A program made the translations under genes and the position numbers. From NCBI RefSeq assembly GCF_025460805.1, contig NZ_JAMXFJ010000001.1:277859-341858 (forward strand): a stretch of DNA of 64,000 nt, read 5' to 3'. A model generated the notes under the pieces. That model saw nothing but the letters and a program-made list of their open reading frames with translations. It made no database searches and had not been told where the DNA came from. Positions 42,164 to 49,955 of this stretch are shown here, one piece after another. How positions within the stretch are numbered: position 1 is the stretch's first letter; each line of letters opens with the position of its first letter. This stretch comes from Microvirga sesbaniae (lineage in GTDB: Bacteria; Pseudomonadota; Alphaproteobacteria; Rhizobiales; Beijerinckiaceae).

Positions 42164-43069
42164 TCAGACGAGGGGATCGTCGAGCAGGCGGGACAGCGTG
42201 CTTCGACCCAGGGCACTCATCCTCGGATTGGTCCGCCGATAGTACCAGACCAGCCCCATCGCCTGCTGGAACGCCCATGCGGCGCCGCGCATCCACTCCA
42301 CGTCGCCCGATCCGAGACGCGACCGCACGATGTCCCTGCGATCCCGGTCGAGAAGATGCCACGCCGCCACGAGATCCAACGCCGGATCGGCCGGTCCGAA
42401 GCCGCCGGCATCGAGCACGCCCGCGAGACGCCCGTCGCGCACGAGAAGATTGGCCGGAATGAGATCCCGATGGCTCATGACGTCCGGGCCGGAGGGCGGC
42501 AGCTCCCGCAGCCGGGCCCACAGGCCACGCAGGCGGGCGACGTCCAGAAGGCCGTCGCTGTTCCTGAAGCAGACATCCATCCAGTCATCGTGATCGGGAA
42601 GGCGGCCGCCTCTCCCCGGTCCGTCGAAGCGGCGGCCACGGGTGTCCGCGGCCCGCAGGGACGCGATGAGGTCGGCGACGTCCCGGGCGAAGGCCGCGGA
42701 CGCCGCAAGTCCGGTCGGCGTCGCCGTCTCGCCATCGATCCAGCTCTGCACCGCCCAGGCCATCGGATAGCGCGCGCCGGGCCGACCGAGCCCGAGCGGT
42801 CGAGGAGTCGCATAGGGAGAATGCGTCGCGAACTCGGTCATGGCGGCCGCGTCCCGGCGAAGCATCTCGGCGCATGCGGCCGCGTCCATGGCGCGCAGAG
42901 GGAACCGTGCCGCGACGCCCGATCCAATGCGGAAGATGGCATTGTCCGTGCCGGCCGATGCGAGCCGCACGATCCGTTCATGGCGATACTCGGGAAACTG
43001 ATCGACGACCAATTCACGAACCATATCGGCGTCGATGGGAACCTGATCATCGTGCATCATGCGACCCAT
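42164..43069 (-). CDS. aminoglycoside phosphotransferase (APH/choline kinase-like) family protein
   Basis: 301-residue small-molecule kinase of the APH fold. Catalytic loop MSHRDLIPANLLVRDG (HxD-x-x-x-x-N), followed by the metal-binding Asp in GVLDAGGFGPADPALDLVAAW, close to the family's D-x-G-x-x-x-x-D-P-x-x-D. The N-lobe glycine-rich region is ASAGTDNAIFRIG. The substrate cannot be inferred; homologs are often annotated as antibiotic resistance without evidence. ATG at 43069 (MGRMMHDDQV), with alternative Met residues shortly after. Transcribed alone, flanked by family A repeats. Confidence 0.85.
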   Translation of the reverse strand: MGRMMHDDQVPIDADMVRELVVDQFPEYRHERIVRLASAGTDNAIFRIGSGVAARFPLRAMDAAACAEMLRRDAAAMTEFATHSPYATPRPLGLGRPGARYPMAWAVQSWIDGETATPTGLAASAAFARDVADLIASLRAADTRGRRFDGPGRGGRLPDHDDWMDVCFRNSDGLLDVARLRGLWARLRELPPSGPDVMSHRDLIPANLLVRDGRLAGVLDAGGFGPADPALDLVAAWHLLDRDRRDIVRSRLGSGDVEWMRGAAWAFQQAMGLVWYYRRTNPRMSALGRSTLSRLLDDPLV

Positions 43070-43167
43070 CTCTCCGGCCCGCCCTGGTCATGAAGGCCGG
43101 CGACAGACATGAGGTGCAACGCCACGGCCGGCAAGCCTTCGGAACGGACCCGGGTGTCTCATCCTCC

Positions 43168-43312
43168 CACGTCATCACTCGCACGTCATCACCGGGCTCG
43201 TCCCGGTGATCTCGATCGTCTGAAACGCAGCGCTCTACCGATCGGGATGGCCGGCACAAGGCCGGCCATGACGTGGGAGGGTGGCGGGAAGGGCGGAGGG
43301 TGCCATGACGGG
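43168..43312. repeat. family A palindromic repeat
   Basis: Gap 43070-43453. CATCACTCGCACGTCATCACCGGGCTCGTCCCGGTGATC (about 43174-43212, shown in part), then GATGGCCGGCACAAGGCCGGCCATGACG and the linker GGGAAGGGCGGAGGGTGCC also found at 27122 and 35067. The last 140 bases show nothing. Confidence 0.8.
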
Positions 43313-43453
43313 GGAAGGGTGGCGCCACGCGGCGGCCCGCAGCCTTCCGTTCGGGATGGAGCCAGGGCTGAACGGGTTGGGTGGTACAAGTTCAGCTTTG
43401 TGCCATGAGCGCTCCGTCCGTCGCGGCGATCCGTCGGCCGAGCAGTGCGATGT

Positions 43454-44368
43454 TCACTGGGACGTCAGGAAGGAGCGAACCATGACGCTCGTCGCCGTCG
43501 GGTTCTCTTCCATGATCCAATGGCCCGAATCGGGAATGATCCCTTCGGTCACGTCACTGGCGGCAAATCGCATCACGGTCGCCATCATCGGGCCGAACGA
43601 CTTCTCGCCCCCGATCGCCAGCACGGGCATTTCGAGCTTGCCCTTGGCGGCGAGGAAAGCCTTGTTGTCGACGGCATCCTGATCGAACGCGGCGAACTGG
43701 GCGAAGCCCGAATGCATGGCGCCCGGCATGGCGTACAGGCTGGCATAATGCTCCCGTGCAGCCTCGGAGAAGCGGCTCGGCGTGGCCGAGAACTCGTTCC
43801 AGAAGCGATCGAGATAGATGCGCTCGCGGCCGGCGACGAGGCGCTCCATGTCGGGCCCCCCGAACCGGAAATGCCACAACAGCGGATTCTTCAGGACCTC
43901 TTCCCACGGGCCGATACCCGGCAGGGGAGCATCGATCAGAACGAACCGCCTCACCCGTTCCGGGTGCTGGACGGCGAAGGCGTAGCCGACCATGTTGCCG
44001 ATGTCATGCGTGACCAGATCGGCGCGATCGATCTGGAGCGCGTCGAGCACGCCTGCCACGTCGCCGGCCTGGGTCTTCTTGTCGAACCCCGCTTCCGGCT
44101 TGGAGGAAAGCCCCAGGCCGCGCAGATCCGGGACCACGACCGTATGGTCACGGACAAGATCCTTGGCCAGGGGCGCCCACATGTCGCCGGTTTCGCCATA
44201 GCCGTGCAGCAGAACCACGGCCGGGCCCGTGCCGCCGACCCGGACGTGGATCGTGGCGCCGTTGGTGGTGATCTCCTGTGTCCGGACTTCGGCTGGGAAC
44301 GGCATCTGCGCAGCAGCCGGCAGCGCGAGGGCTGCGGCTCCCAGAGCAAAGATTGCGAACCTGAGCAT
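43454..44368 (-). CDS. exported alpha/beta hydrolase (epoxide hydrolase/dehalogenase-like)
   Basis: 304 residues with a Sec signal peptide (MLRFAIFALGAAALALPAAAQ). The alpha/beta-hydrolase core shows VVLLHGYGETGDMWAPL (oxyanion hole HGYG), PDLRGLGLSSKP, the nucleophile elbow ADLVTHDIGNMVGY where the residue is Asp (HD-x-G), as in epoxide hydrolases and haloalkane/fluoroacetate dehalogenases, and the terminal His in IPDSGHWIMEENP. The lid is residues about 150-240. Probably acts on an epoxide or similar electrophile in the periplasm. Divergent LysR gene at 44504 suggests inducible expression. Confidence 0.88.
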   Translation of the reverse strand: MLRFAIFALGAAALALPAAAQMPFPAEVRTQEITTNGATIHVRVGGTGPAVVLLHGYGETGDMWAPLAKDLVRDHTVVVPDLRGLGLSSKPEAGFDKKTQAGDVAGVLDALQIDRADLVTHDIGNMVGYAFAVQHPERVRRFVLIDAPLPGIGPWEEVLKNPLLWHFRFGGPDMERLVAGRERIYLDRFWNEFSATPSRFSEAAREHYASLYAMPGAMHSGFAQFAAFDQDAVDNKAFLAAKGKLEMPVLAIGGEKSFGPMMATVMRFAASDVTEGIIPDSGHWIMEENPTATSVMVRSFLTSQ

Positions 44369-44503
44369 CTCTCATCTCCTTTCAACCGGAGAGCGTTTGC
44401 CGTGGCTGCGGTCAGGGCTTCTCCGTCGGAGGCGGAGATAGCGCTCGGGCATCTTCCGGATTAGGCTCCAAAAGGAGAAACTGGCCTCCGGAAAGTCCGA
44501 ACG

Positions 44504-45403
44504 ATGATGAAGCTCGATGGCATCGCCACCTTCGTGGCTGTTGCGGAGGCCGGCTCGATCAGCGAGGCGGCGCGCCGTTTGAGACTGTCGAAGTCCGTGG
44601 TCAGCGACCGCCTGGTCGAGCTCGAGCGCAGCCTTGGCGTGAGGCTCGTGCATCGGAGCACCCGTCGGCTGAGCCTGACGGAGGATGGGATCACCTTTCG
44701 CGAGAGGGCGTCCCGCATCGCCCGGGAGGTCGAGGAGGCGATGGCGGAAATGGCCCAGCGCAGCGGCGCTCTGGTCGGCCCCTTGCGCATCTCCGCGCCG
44801 GTGACGTTCGGTCGAATGCATCTCGGGCCGGCGGTCTATCCGTTTCTCGCCAGGCATCCCGGCATCGAGCTGACGCTCGATCTCGACGACCGGCGGGTGG
44901 ATGTGTCGGCGGAGGGCTACGATGCCGTGGTCCGGCACGGTCCGCTCATGGATTCGCGGCTGGTCGCCTGGCGGCTGGCGCCCAGCCGGCGCGTTCTCGT
45001 CGCGTCGCCGGATTATCTGGCACGGCACGGCACGCCCGGCGCGGCAGACGACCTCGAGGCTCACCGCGGGATCTTCTATACCAACCGGGGCGTCGATGAC
45101 TGGCGGTTCCCAGGGCCGGCCGGGGCAACAATCGTGCGCGGTCGGGTGGCCCTGCGCGTCAACAACGGCGACATGATGCGGGATGCCGCGCTGTCGGGGA
45201 TCGGCATTGCCCTCCTGCCGACCTTCATCGTCGGCCACGACATCGCGAGGGGCCGCCTTCAGATCGTCGACGTGGGGCTCCGGTCCGCTCCCGAATTCAT
45301 CTATGTCGCCCATCAGGAGGGGCGGCGGCCTTCGGCGAAATTGAGGGCTTTTGCCGAGTGCTTGCGCGAAGCCTTCGGAGAGCCGCCGTATTGGGAGCGT
45401 TGA
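44504..45403 (+). CDS. LysR-family transcriptional regulator
   Basis: 299 residues. The N-terminal winged HTH is LDGIATFVAVAEAGSISEAARRLRLSKSVVSDRLVELERSLGVRLVHRSTRRLSLTEDG (in short form), with the LysR pattern S-x-x-A-A-R-x-L-x-x-S-x-x-x-V-S. The remaining 210 residues form the LysR substrate-binding domain (LRISAPVTFGRMHLGP, ALSGIGIALLPTFIV), of the CrgA/YafC type. It is divergent from the alpha/beta hydrolase across 135 bases, the classical arrangement for control of the neighbour plus autoregulation. Confidence 0.93.
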   Translation: MMKLDGIATFVAVAEAGSISEAARRLRLSKSVVSDRLVELERSLGVRLVHRSTRRLSLTEDGITFRERASRIAREVEEAMAEMAQRSGALVGPLRISAPVTFGRMHLGPAVYPFLARHPGIELTLDLDDRRVDVSAEGYDAVVRHGPLMDSRLVAWRLAPSRRVLVASPDYLARHGTPGAADDLEAHRGIFYTNRGVDDWRFPGPAGATIVRGRVALRVNNGDMMRDAALSGIGIALLPTFIVGHDIARGRLQIVDVGLRSAPEFIYVAHQEGRRPSAKLRAFAECLREAFGEPPYWER

Positions 45404-45427
45404 CGGCGCGCCCGGACGATCAACCAC

Positions 45428-45465
45428 CACGTCGTCACCGGCCTCGTGCCGGTGATGACGAGAGA
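45428..45465. repeat. family A repeat (short)
   Basis: CACGTCGTCACCGGCCTCGTGCCGGTGATGACG (shown in part) is a minimal family A palindrome between the LysR gene and the converging small gene. Confidence 0.7.
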
Positions 45466-45535
45466 GGGCGCACGGATGCTGTCACTCCGGGACGCCGCGG
45501 CCCCGGATGAACAGGGAGGCCGCCCGCGCCGCGCG

Positions 45536-45811
45536 TCAGAAAATATGCCAGTCGGGCGAGGTGCCGGTCAGGAGCCCGTAGACGCCCGCGACGACGTTCG
45601 CATGGGCTTCGAGCCGGTCCTCGGTGGTCGTGGCCTCCTGGAGATCGCGGTCGTGGGCGTAGAAGAGTTTGTCGTAGGCATCGACCGGAGGCGGATCATT
45701 GTCCCCGGTGATCTTGCCGCCCTCGACGCCGCCCGAGTAGTCGAGGCCGCCGTAGAGGCCGTAATGGATCCCGGTCTTGCCGAAATGGAAATAGTCAGGA
45801 TTGGGAAGCAT
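45536..45811 (-). CDS. small protein with phospholipase A2-like His-Asp motif
   Basis: 91 residues. GIHYGLYGGLDYSGG resembles the Y-G-x-x-x-G calcium loop and PPPVDAYDKLFYAHDRDLQ the P-x-D-x-x-D-x-x-x-x-x-HD active-site helix of phospholipase A2, including parvoviral VP1-type forms. The canonical disulfide cysteines are absent, as in the viral and some bacterial types. A second helix (TEDRLEAHANVVAGVYGLLTG) follows. The frame is open to 45925, but ATG at 45811 with the aromatic start MLPNPDYFHFG is preferred. No signal peptide. Enzyme activity is an inference from the motif. Confidence 0.6.
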   Translation of the reverse strand: MLPNPDYFHFGKTGIHYGLYGGLDYSGGVEGGKITGDNDPPPVDAYDKLFYAHDRDLQEATTTEDRLEAHANVVAGVYGLLTGTSPDWHIF

Positions 45812-45892
45812 GGCCGTCCCTCGCCGATTGTCCCGAAGGCCCCATGCTTGTCCCGGTTTGTGTCGATTGAGGGGCTGGCGCATCGGCTCAAA

Positions 45893-45935
45893 AGTGGATC
45901 GCCCCATTTGGAACCGATGCTCCACTCCTGATGGG
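45893..45935. repeat. family B palindromic repeat
   Basis: AAAAGTGGATCGCCCCATTT followed by GGAACCGATGCTCCACTC: a partly decayed core with the right-hand GATGC flank. Confidence 0.55.
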
Positions 45936-45970
45936 GCGCGTCGTCGGACGCGCGACGCCCCGGGCGGTCT

Positions 45971-46180
45971 CTATCCGTAGGGAAACGGCCGGGAGCTGAA
46001 GATCCGCTTGGGCGGCATCGGCAGCTCCTTGAAGGTTTCTCCCATCACGGCCCGCTTGATGACCGTCCGGTCGACCCCGTAGTCGCGGGCGAACCGGCTC
46101 CACTCCCGCTCGCCCGACGCGTATCGCAGGCGTGCCTCGAGAACCTGCTCGGTGGAAAGCTTCCTGGTCTGCGGCGCCAC
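45971..46180 (-). CDS. small helix-turn-helix-like protein
   Basis: 69 residues with a GTG start (GGAG seven bases upstream). LSTEQVLEARLRYASGEREWSRFARDYGVDRTVIKRAVMGETFKELP has the look of a resolvase- or phage-type HTH, comparable with the A-x-x-Y/F-G-V-S/D-x-x-x-I-x-x-x-x-x-G-x-x-Y/F module of phage anti-terminator and replication proteins (in short form). The C-terminus is Pro/Ser/Arg-rich (MPPKRIFSSRPFPYG). It may be a domesticated phage relic; no other phage gene is present. Confidence 0.55.
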   Translation of the reverse strand: MAPQTRKLSTEQVLEARLRYASGEREWSRFARDYGVDRTVIKRAVMGETFKELPMPPKRIFSSRPFPYG

Positions 46181-46389
46181 GACGAATCTCCATAAGAACG
46201 AAGCATGAACGTCTCATGGAGCTCCGGGTTCGTCGATGGGCTGTGGCGGAGCCTGTGGAGAACGGGGAAAGGTCCCTTCGGGACGCATCAGCGGCCGCGC
46301 GGCCATCTCGCGTCGGATCGGGTGTGTTTCCCGGCCGATATGGTAAAAATGGACCGGTGCCGCGAAACCGTCCGTGGGGTCTCCGTCAG

Positions 46390-46914
46390 ATGTTCCACGT
46401 CATCCTGTCCCTGCGCTGGGTCACGCTCGTGGCCGCCATCGGGGCGGCCATCGGCGCCATGCTGATGTTTGTCGAGGGCTGCCTGAAGCTGGGATATGCC
46501 CTGCAGATGGTCGTTCAGCCGAGCGCCGATACGCAGACCCTGGTCATCGCCACCGTGATGCAGGCCACGGATGCGTTCCTGTTCGGCCTCGTCCTGATCG
46601 TGTTCGCCTATGCGATCACCTTCGGCTTCGCCTTCCGTCTGCCCTCCGGCCTTCGAGCCAAGGCGCCGTTGTGGATGCGGGTCGAGGGCCTCGGCGAGAT
46701 CAAGATCACCCTGATCCAGGTGGTTCTGGTCTACCTGGTGGTGGACTTCGTCACCGACGTGGTGGAGACCGAGACGCGCGTCACCTGGGAGATGCTCGTG
46801 AAACCGGCGGCCATCGTGCTGATCGCCGGAGCTCTCCGTCTGCTCGGCTCCGCGCTCGAGGACGACCGGCCGGGGAGGCCCGAGAAACCGCAGCGGCCGT
46901 CGGAGACCGTCTAA
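46390..46914 (+). CDS. UPF0114 / YqhA-family inner-membrane protein
   Basis: 174 residues with about four hydrophobic helices. MFHVILSLRWVTLVAAIGAAIGAMLMFVEG, ATDAFLFGLVLIVFAYAITFGFAF and LWMRVEGLGEIKITLIQVVLVYLVVDFVTD (in short parts) match the YqhA family, including the R-W and E-G-x-G-E-I-K-x-x-L positions. Function unknown. ATG at 46390 begins at the family start; the longer upstream frame is not coding. A tandem family B repeat begins 30 bases after the stop. Confidence 0.88.
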   Translation: MFHVILSLRWVTLVAAIGAAIGAMLMFVEGCLKLGYALQMVVQPSADTQTLVIATVMQATDAFLFGLVLIVFAYAITFGFAFRLPSGLRAKAPLWMRVEGLGEIKITLIQVVLVYLVVDFVTDVVETETRVTWEMLVKPAAIVLIAGALRLLGSALEDDRPGRPEKPQRPSETV

Positions 46915-46943
46915 AGCATCGGACGTGGACTCGACCTCACGCC

Positions 46944-47075
46944 CGATGCTTTTGGCTTTTGCTTGGAGCATCTTTTCACGCAAAACCGGTTCCCACTTTT
47001 GCGTTCGATGCTTTTGGCTTTTGTTTTGGAGCATCTTTTCACGCAAAACCGGTTCCCACTTTTGCGTTCGATGCT
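46944..47075. repeat. tandem duplication of a 62/63-base family B unit
   Basis: Two units (46944-47005 and 47006-47068), differing by one small indel, plus a closing CGATGCT. Each contains CGCAAAA-CCGGTTCCCAC-TTTTGCG and a GGAGCATC/CGATGCT pair. This is the best-preserved family B copy and reads MLQNKSQKHRTQKWEPVL in antisense, a typical spurious frame. Confidence 0.9.
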
Positions 47076-47102
47076 CTGGCGCATCGTGCGGACGAAAGCG
47101 CG

Positions 47103-47280
47103 CCACCCTCCACGTCATCACCGGCACAAGGCCGGCCATGACGTGGGGAGGTTGTCGGCACCGGGTCACACACCCTCCCACGTCATCACCGGGCTCGTCC
47201 CGGTGATCCCGCTTCCGTAGGGCGCCGCGCCTCACCGCATCGGGATGGCCGGGACAGGCCCGGCCATGACGTGGGAGGGG
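47103..47280. repeat. family A palindromic repeat block
   Basis: CACGTCATCACCGGCACAAGGCCGGCCATGACGTG is a hybrid of the two family A arms (47110-47144, shown in part); a second CATCACCGGGCTCGTCCCGGTGATCCC (about 47185-47210) and a GATGGCCGGGACAGGCCCGGCC palindrome follow. The rest of gap 46915-47535 holds only the family B duplication. Confidence 0.85.
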
Positions 47281-47535
47281 ACTGGGCGAGGCCGATCGTG
47301 ATGCGGGAGGGTTTGCGCCCGAGCCTGGCCCGCTCTGTTCCGACCGGGCCGGCAGGTTTCCCAAGGGAAAGCCCTTGGCCGGCCCTGGAGCGCTGAGATC
47401 CGGGCCGTTCCAGGACGTTCCAGGGCGGCACCTTGGGACGTCTCATCACCGTTCCAGGGGAAATCGATCAGATATCATCATTTGTGCTGATGCGTCCGCG
47501 GGCGTATTCGGGAGGCTTCGAGGGAACGAGACGCC

Positions 47536-48474
47536 ATGACCGACGCCGCCATGCCGACGCAGACCACGCCCGCGCGCGCCCTGAAGGGGCTCGACGGGAC
47601 CACGCTCGGGCTCTACGCCGCCACCGTGTTCCTGTGGGGGGTGAGCTGGATCGGGATCCGGGCGCAGCTCGGGGTCGTGGCCCCGGAGATGTCGGTGCTG
47701 TGGCGCTTCCTGCTGGCGGCCGTCCTCATGTGGGCTCTCGTGCTCGCCACTGGGCACCGGATGCGCTTTCCGCTCGCCGATCACGGGCGCTTCCTGGCCG
47801 TGGGCTGCTGCCTGTTCTCGTTCAACTTCCTGTCGTTCTATTACGGCGGCCTGAGCATCCCGTCTGGGCTGCTCTCGGTGGTGTTCTCGCTCGCCTCCGT
47901 GTTCAACCTGGCCCTGAGCTTCATCGTGTTCCGCCAGGTCGTCGAGCCCCGGGTGGCGCTCGGCGGGGCGATCGGCGTCGCGGGGATCGGCCTGCTGTTC
48001 TGGCCGGAGATCGCGGGCGCGGGCTTCAACGCGGCGGCGCTCAAGGGCCTCGGCCTGTGCGTGATGGGCACCCTGTTCTTCTGCTCGGGCAACATGATCT
48101 CGACGGTGGTGCAGCGCCGGGGCGTGCCGCTGCTCTCGGCCACCGCCTGGGGGATGACCTATGGCTGCGCGGTGCTGCTCGCGCTCAACCTCGCGCGCGG
48201 CAACGCCTTCATCATCGAGCCCACCGCGAAGTACATCGGCTCGCTGCTCTATCTCTCCGTCGGGGCGTCGGTGCTGGCCTTCATGGCGTATCTCACCCTG
48301 CTGCGCCGCCTCGGCGCCGCGCGGGCGGGCTACGCCACGGTGCTGTTCCCCATCGTGGCGCTCACGGTCTCGACCCTGATCGAGGGCTATGTGTGGACGC
48401 CGCTCGCGATCGTCGGCGTCGTGCTGGCGCTCGCCGGCAACGTGCTCGTGCTGCGCCGGCCGGCCGCCAAATAG
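47536..48474 (+). CDS. EamA/DMT-superfamily transporter
   Basis: 312-residue inner-membrane transporter with ten hydrophobic helices in two EamA repeats (about 15-155 and 165-305). TLGLYAATVFLWGVSWIGIRAQLG opens repeat 1 and LSATAWGMTYGCAVLLALN begins repeat 2; the second-repeat end ALTVSTLIEGYVWTPLAIVGVVLALAGNVLVL is characteristic (short parts). Probable metabolite exporter; substrate unknown. Good start with GAACGAGACGCC upstream. The LysR gene downstream on the opposite strand converges and may regulate an unrelated target. Confidence 0.88.
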   Translation: MTDAAMPTQTTPARALKGLDGTTLGLYAATVFLWGVSWIGIRAQLGVVAPEMSVLWRFLLAAVLMWALVLATGHRMRFPLADHGRFLAVGCCLFSFNFLSFYYGGLSIPSGLLSVVFSLASVFNLALSFIVFRQVVEPRVALGGAIGVAGIGLLFWPEIAGAGFNAAALKGLGLCVMGTLFFCSGNMISTVVQRRGVPLLSATAWGMTYGCAVLLALNLARGNAFIIEPTAKYIGSLLYLSVGASVLAFMAYLTLLRRLGAARAGYATVLFPIVALTVSTLIEGYVWTPLAIVGVVLALAGNVLVLRRPAAK

Positions 48475-48522
48475 GCGTTGTCGCCGGCGCGACGTCTCGT
48501 CGGCGGGTCGGCCTTTGCCGCG

Positions 48523-49413
48523 CTACTCGGCCGCCAGCGGCGCCATGGTGCGGGTCGAGCCGAGATTGTCGAGGGACTGCTTGATGTGGAAGCCGAGCGC
48601 GTCGGCGAGCGGGTTCTCCTCGCCGCGGGCGCGGATCAGGCCGATCTTGCACGAGGGCAGGGCCGGGAAGCCATCGGAGGGCCCCAGGATGCGCATGCCG
48701 GGCCGCACGGCGCTCTCCGGCAGGACCGACACGGCCAGGCCCGCCATCACGGCGGCCCCCACGGCGGTGGAATGCCAGCTCACATAGGCCACGCGGAACG
48801 GCCGGCCGGCGCTCTCGAGCGCCTCCGTGGCCGAGTGGCGCCAGTCGCAGCTCGGACGGCCGAGCGCCAGGGGAATCGGGCTCTCCTCGTGCACCCCGTG
48901 GCGCGTGGACGTGACCCAGAGCAGCTGCTCGATGCGCACGATCTCGGACGGCCCGCGCCGGTCCACATGGGTGATGATGGCCAGATCCAGGTCCCCGTGC
49001 TGCACGCGCTCGATCAGGTTGGGCGTCGGCTCGCACATCACCGTCACCTCGGCCTTGGGGTTCGAGCGCGAGAACCGGGCCAGGATCTCCGGCAGGTAGC
49101 GGTCGGCGTAGTCGTCGGGCAATCCCAAGCGCACGCGGCCGGTGAGCTCGTTGTCGTTGAAGGACGCCATGCATTCCGCGTTCAGCCGCACGATCCGGCG
49201 CGCGTAGTCGAGCAGGCGCTCGCCCTCGTCGGTGAGCTTGGACAGGCGCCCGTCGCGCTCGAAGATCGCCTTGCCGACCCGGTCCTCCAGCCGCTTCATC
49301 TGCATGGAGACGGCGCTCTGCGTCTTGTGCACGATCTCCGCCGCCCGGGTGAACGACCCGGTATCCGCGATGGCCACGAAGGTGCGAAGCTGGTCAATGT
49401 CGAGCAGGTGCAT
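48523..49413 (-). CDS. LysR-family transcriptional regulator
   Basis: 296 residues. Winged HTH: LDIDQLRTFVAIADTGSFTRAAEIVHKTQSAVSMQMKRLEDRVGKAIFERDGRLSKLTDEG (in short form), of the AmpR/ArgP-like LysR type with the F-T-R-A-A pattern. The effector domain begins GRVRLGLPDDYADRYLPEILARF. It lies 215 bases from the divergent DUF1127 gene; the gap has ATGAAAG-N14-CTTTCAT (49474-49501) and a TTGATGATACATAT tract at 49437, plausible operators. Upstream extension of the frame to 49470 is not used because ATG at 49413 gives the HTH a normal N-terminus. Confidence 0.92.
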   Translation of the reverse strand: MHLLDIDQLRTFVAIADTGSFTRAAEIVHKTQSAVSMQMKRLEDRVGKAIFERDGRLSKLTDEGERLLDYARRIVRLNAECMASFNDNELTGRVRLGLPDDYADRYLPEILARFSRSNPKAEVTVMCEPTPNLIERVQHGDLDLAIITHVDRRGPSEIVRIEQLLWVTSTRHGVHEESPIPLALGRPSCDWRHSATEALESAGRPFRVAYVSWHSTAVGAAVMAGLAVSVLPESAVRPGMRILGPSDGFPALPSCKIGLIRARGEENPLADALGFHIKQSLDNLGSTRTMAPLAAE

Positions 49414-49539
49414 GGCTTTGCCCTCATCATCAATCAAGTTGATGATACATATCTCAAACAATCGTTTCAAGTGATGAAAGGCGTCTGGTAGAATCTTTCA
49501 TATCCTGAGAAAAGAGTCAGGATCATCAACGCGTTGCCT

Positions 49540-49587
49540 GGAAGGCCGGTGGTAGGGCCTTCCATGAAACGCCCGGAAACGGGCGTT
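49540..49587 (+). promoter_or_regulatory. two consecutive RNA hairpins in the leader of the DUF1127 gene
   Basis: GGAAGGCC-N8-GGCCTTCC (49540-49563) is followed after four bases by AACGCCCG-GAAA-CGGGCGTT (49568-49587), the latter with a GNRA-type tetraloop. Both are perfect eight-pair stems ending 41 bases before the ATG at 49629. They lack a T-run, so they are leader structures rather than a simple terminator. Confidence 0.55.
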
Positions 49588-49628
49588 CCAAGGCCGACGA
49601 ACCGAACGTGAGAGCAAGGAGACCTCCG

Positions 49629-49955
49629 ATGAACCGGTCCGCATTATCGACGATGACCTTCTCAGGAACGGCCGCTCTGGGGCTGTTCGCCCGCGCGCTC
49701 ACGAATCTCGTCAAGGCTCTGCAGCACCGCCGGGAGGTCAGGAACCTCGCCGAGTTCGATGACCGGATGCTCGCGGATATCGGGCTGACCCGGGGCGACG
49801 TGATGGGCGCGCTCGACGAGCCTCTGACCCGCAACCCGTCATGGGTGTTGGTTCGAAGCGCGGAGCGACATTCCCGCGCCGAAAGGGCCGTCCCTTCGGC
49901 AGGGCCGGTTCGACCCGTGGTTCCAATGGTGAAGCCGCTCAAGCGCTTCGCCTAA
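49629..49955 (+). CDS. DUF1127 protein with N- and C-terminal extensions
   Basis: 108 residues. The DUF1127 core (about 34-62) is HRREVRNLAEFDDRMLADIGLTRGDV, an arginine-rich helix pair that in Rhodobacter and Agrobacterium binds RNA and affects small-RNA turnover and stress responses. Unusual extra parts: a hydrophobic N-terminus (FSGTAALGLFARALTNLV) and a basic C-terminal tail (SAERHSRAERAV...KPLKRFA). Strong ribosome-binding site AAGGAG. The structured leader upstream suggests RNA-level control. Its stop overlaps the converging DUF937 gene by four bases. Confidence 0.88.
   Translation: MNRSALSTMTFSGTAALGLFARALTNLVKALQHRREVRNLAEFDDRMLADIGLTRGDVMGALDEPLTRNPSWVLVRSAERHSRAERAVPSAGPVRPVVPMVKPLKRFA

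Noticed and set aside
27040..47210. Short frames such as ITGLVPVIP or GMAGTRPAMT
   Set aside because: They are translations of the family A palindromic repeats and recur at every copy; not genes.
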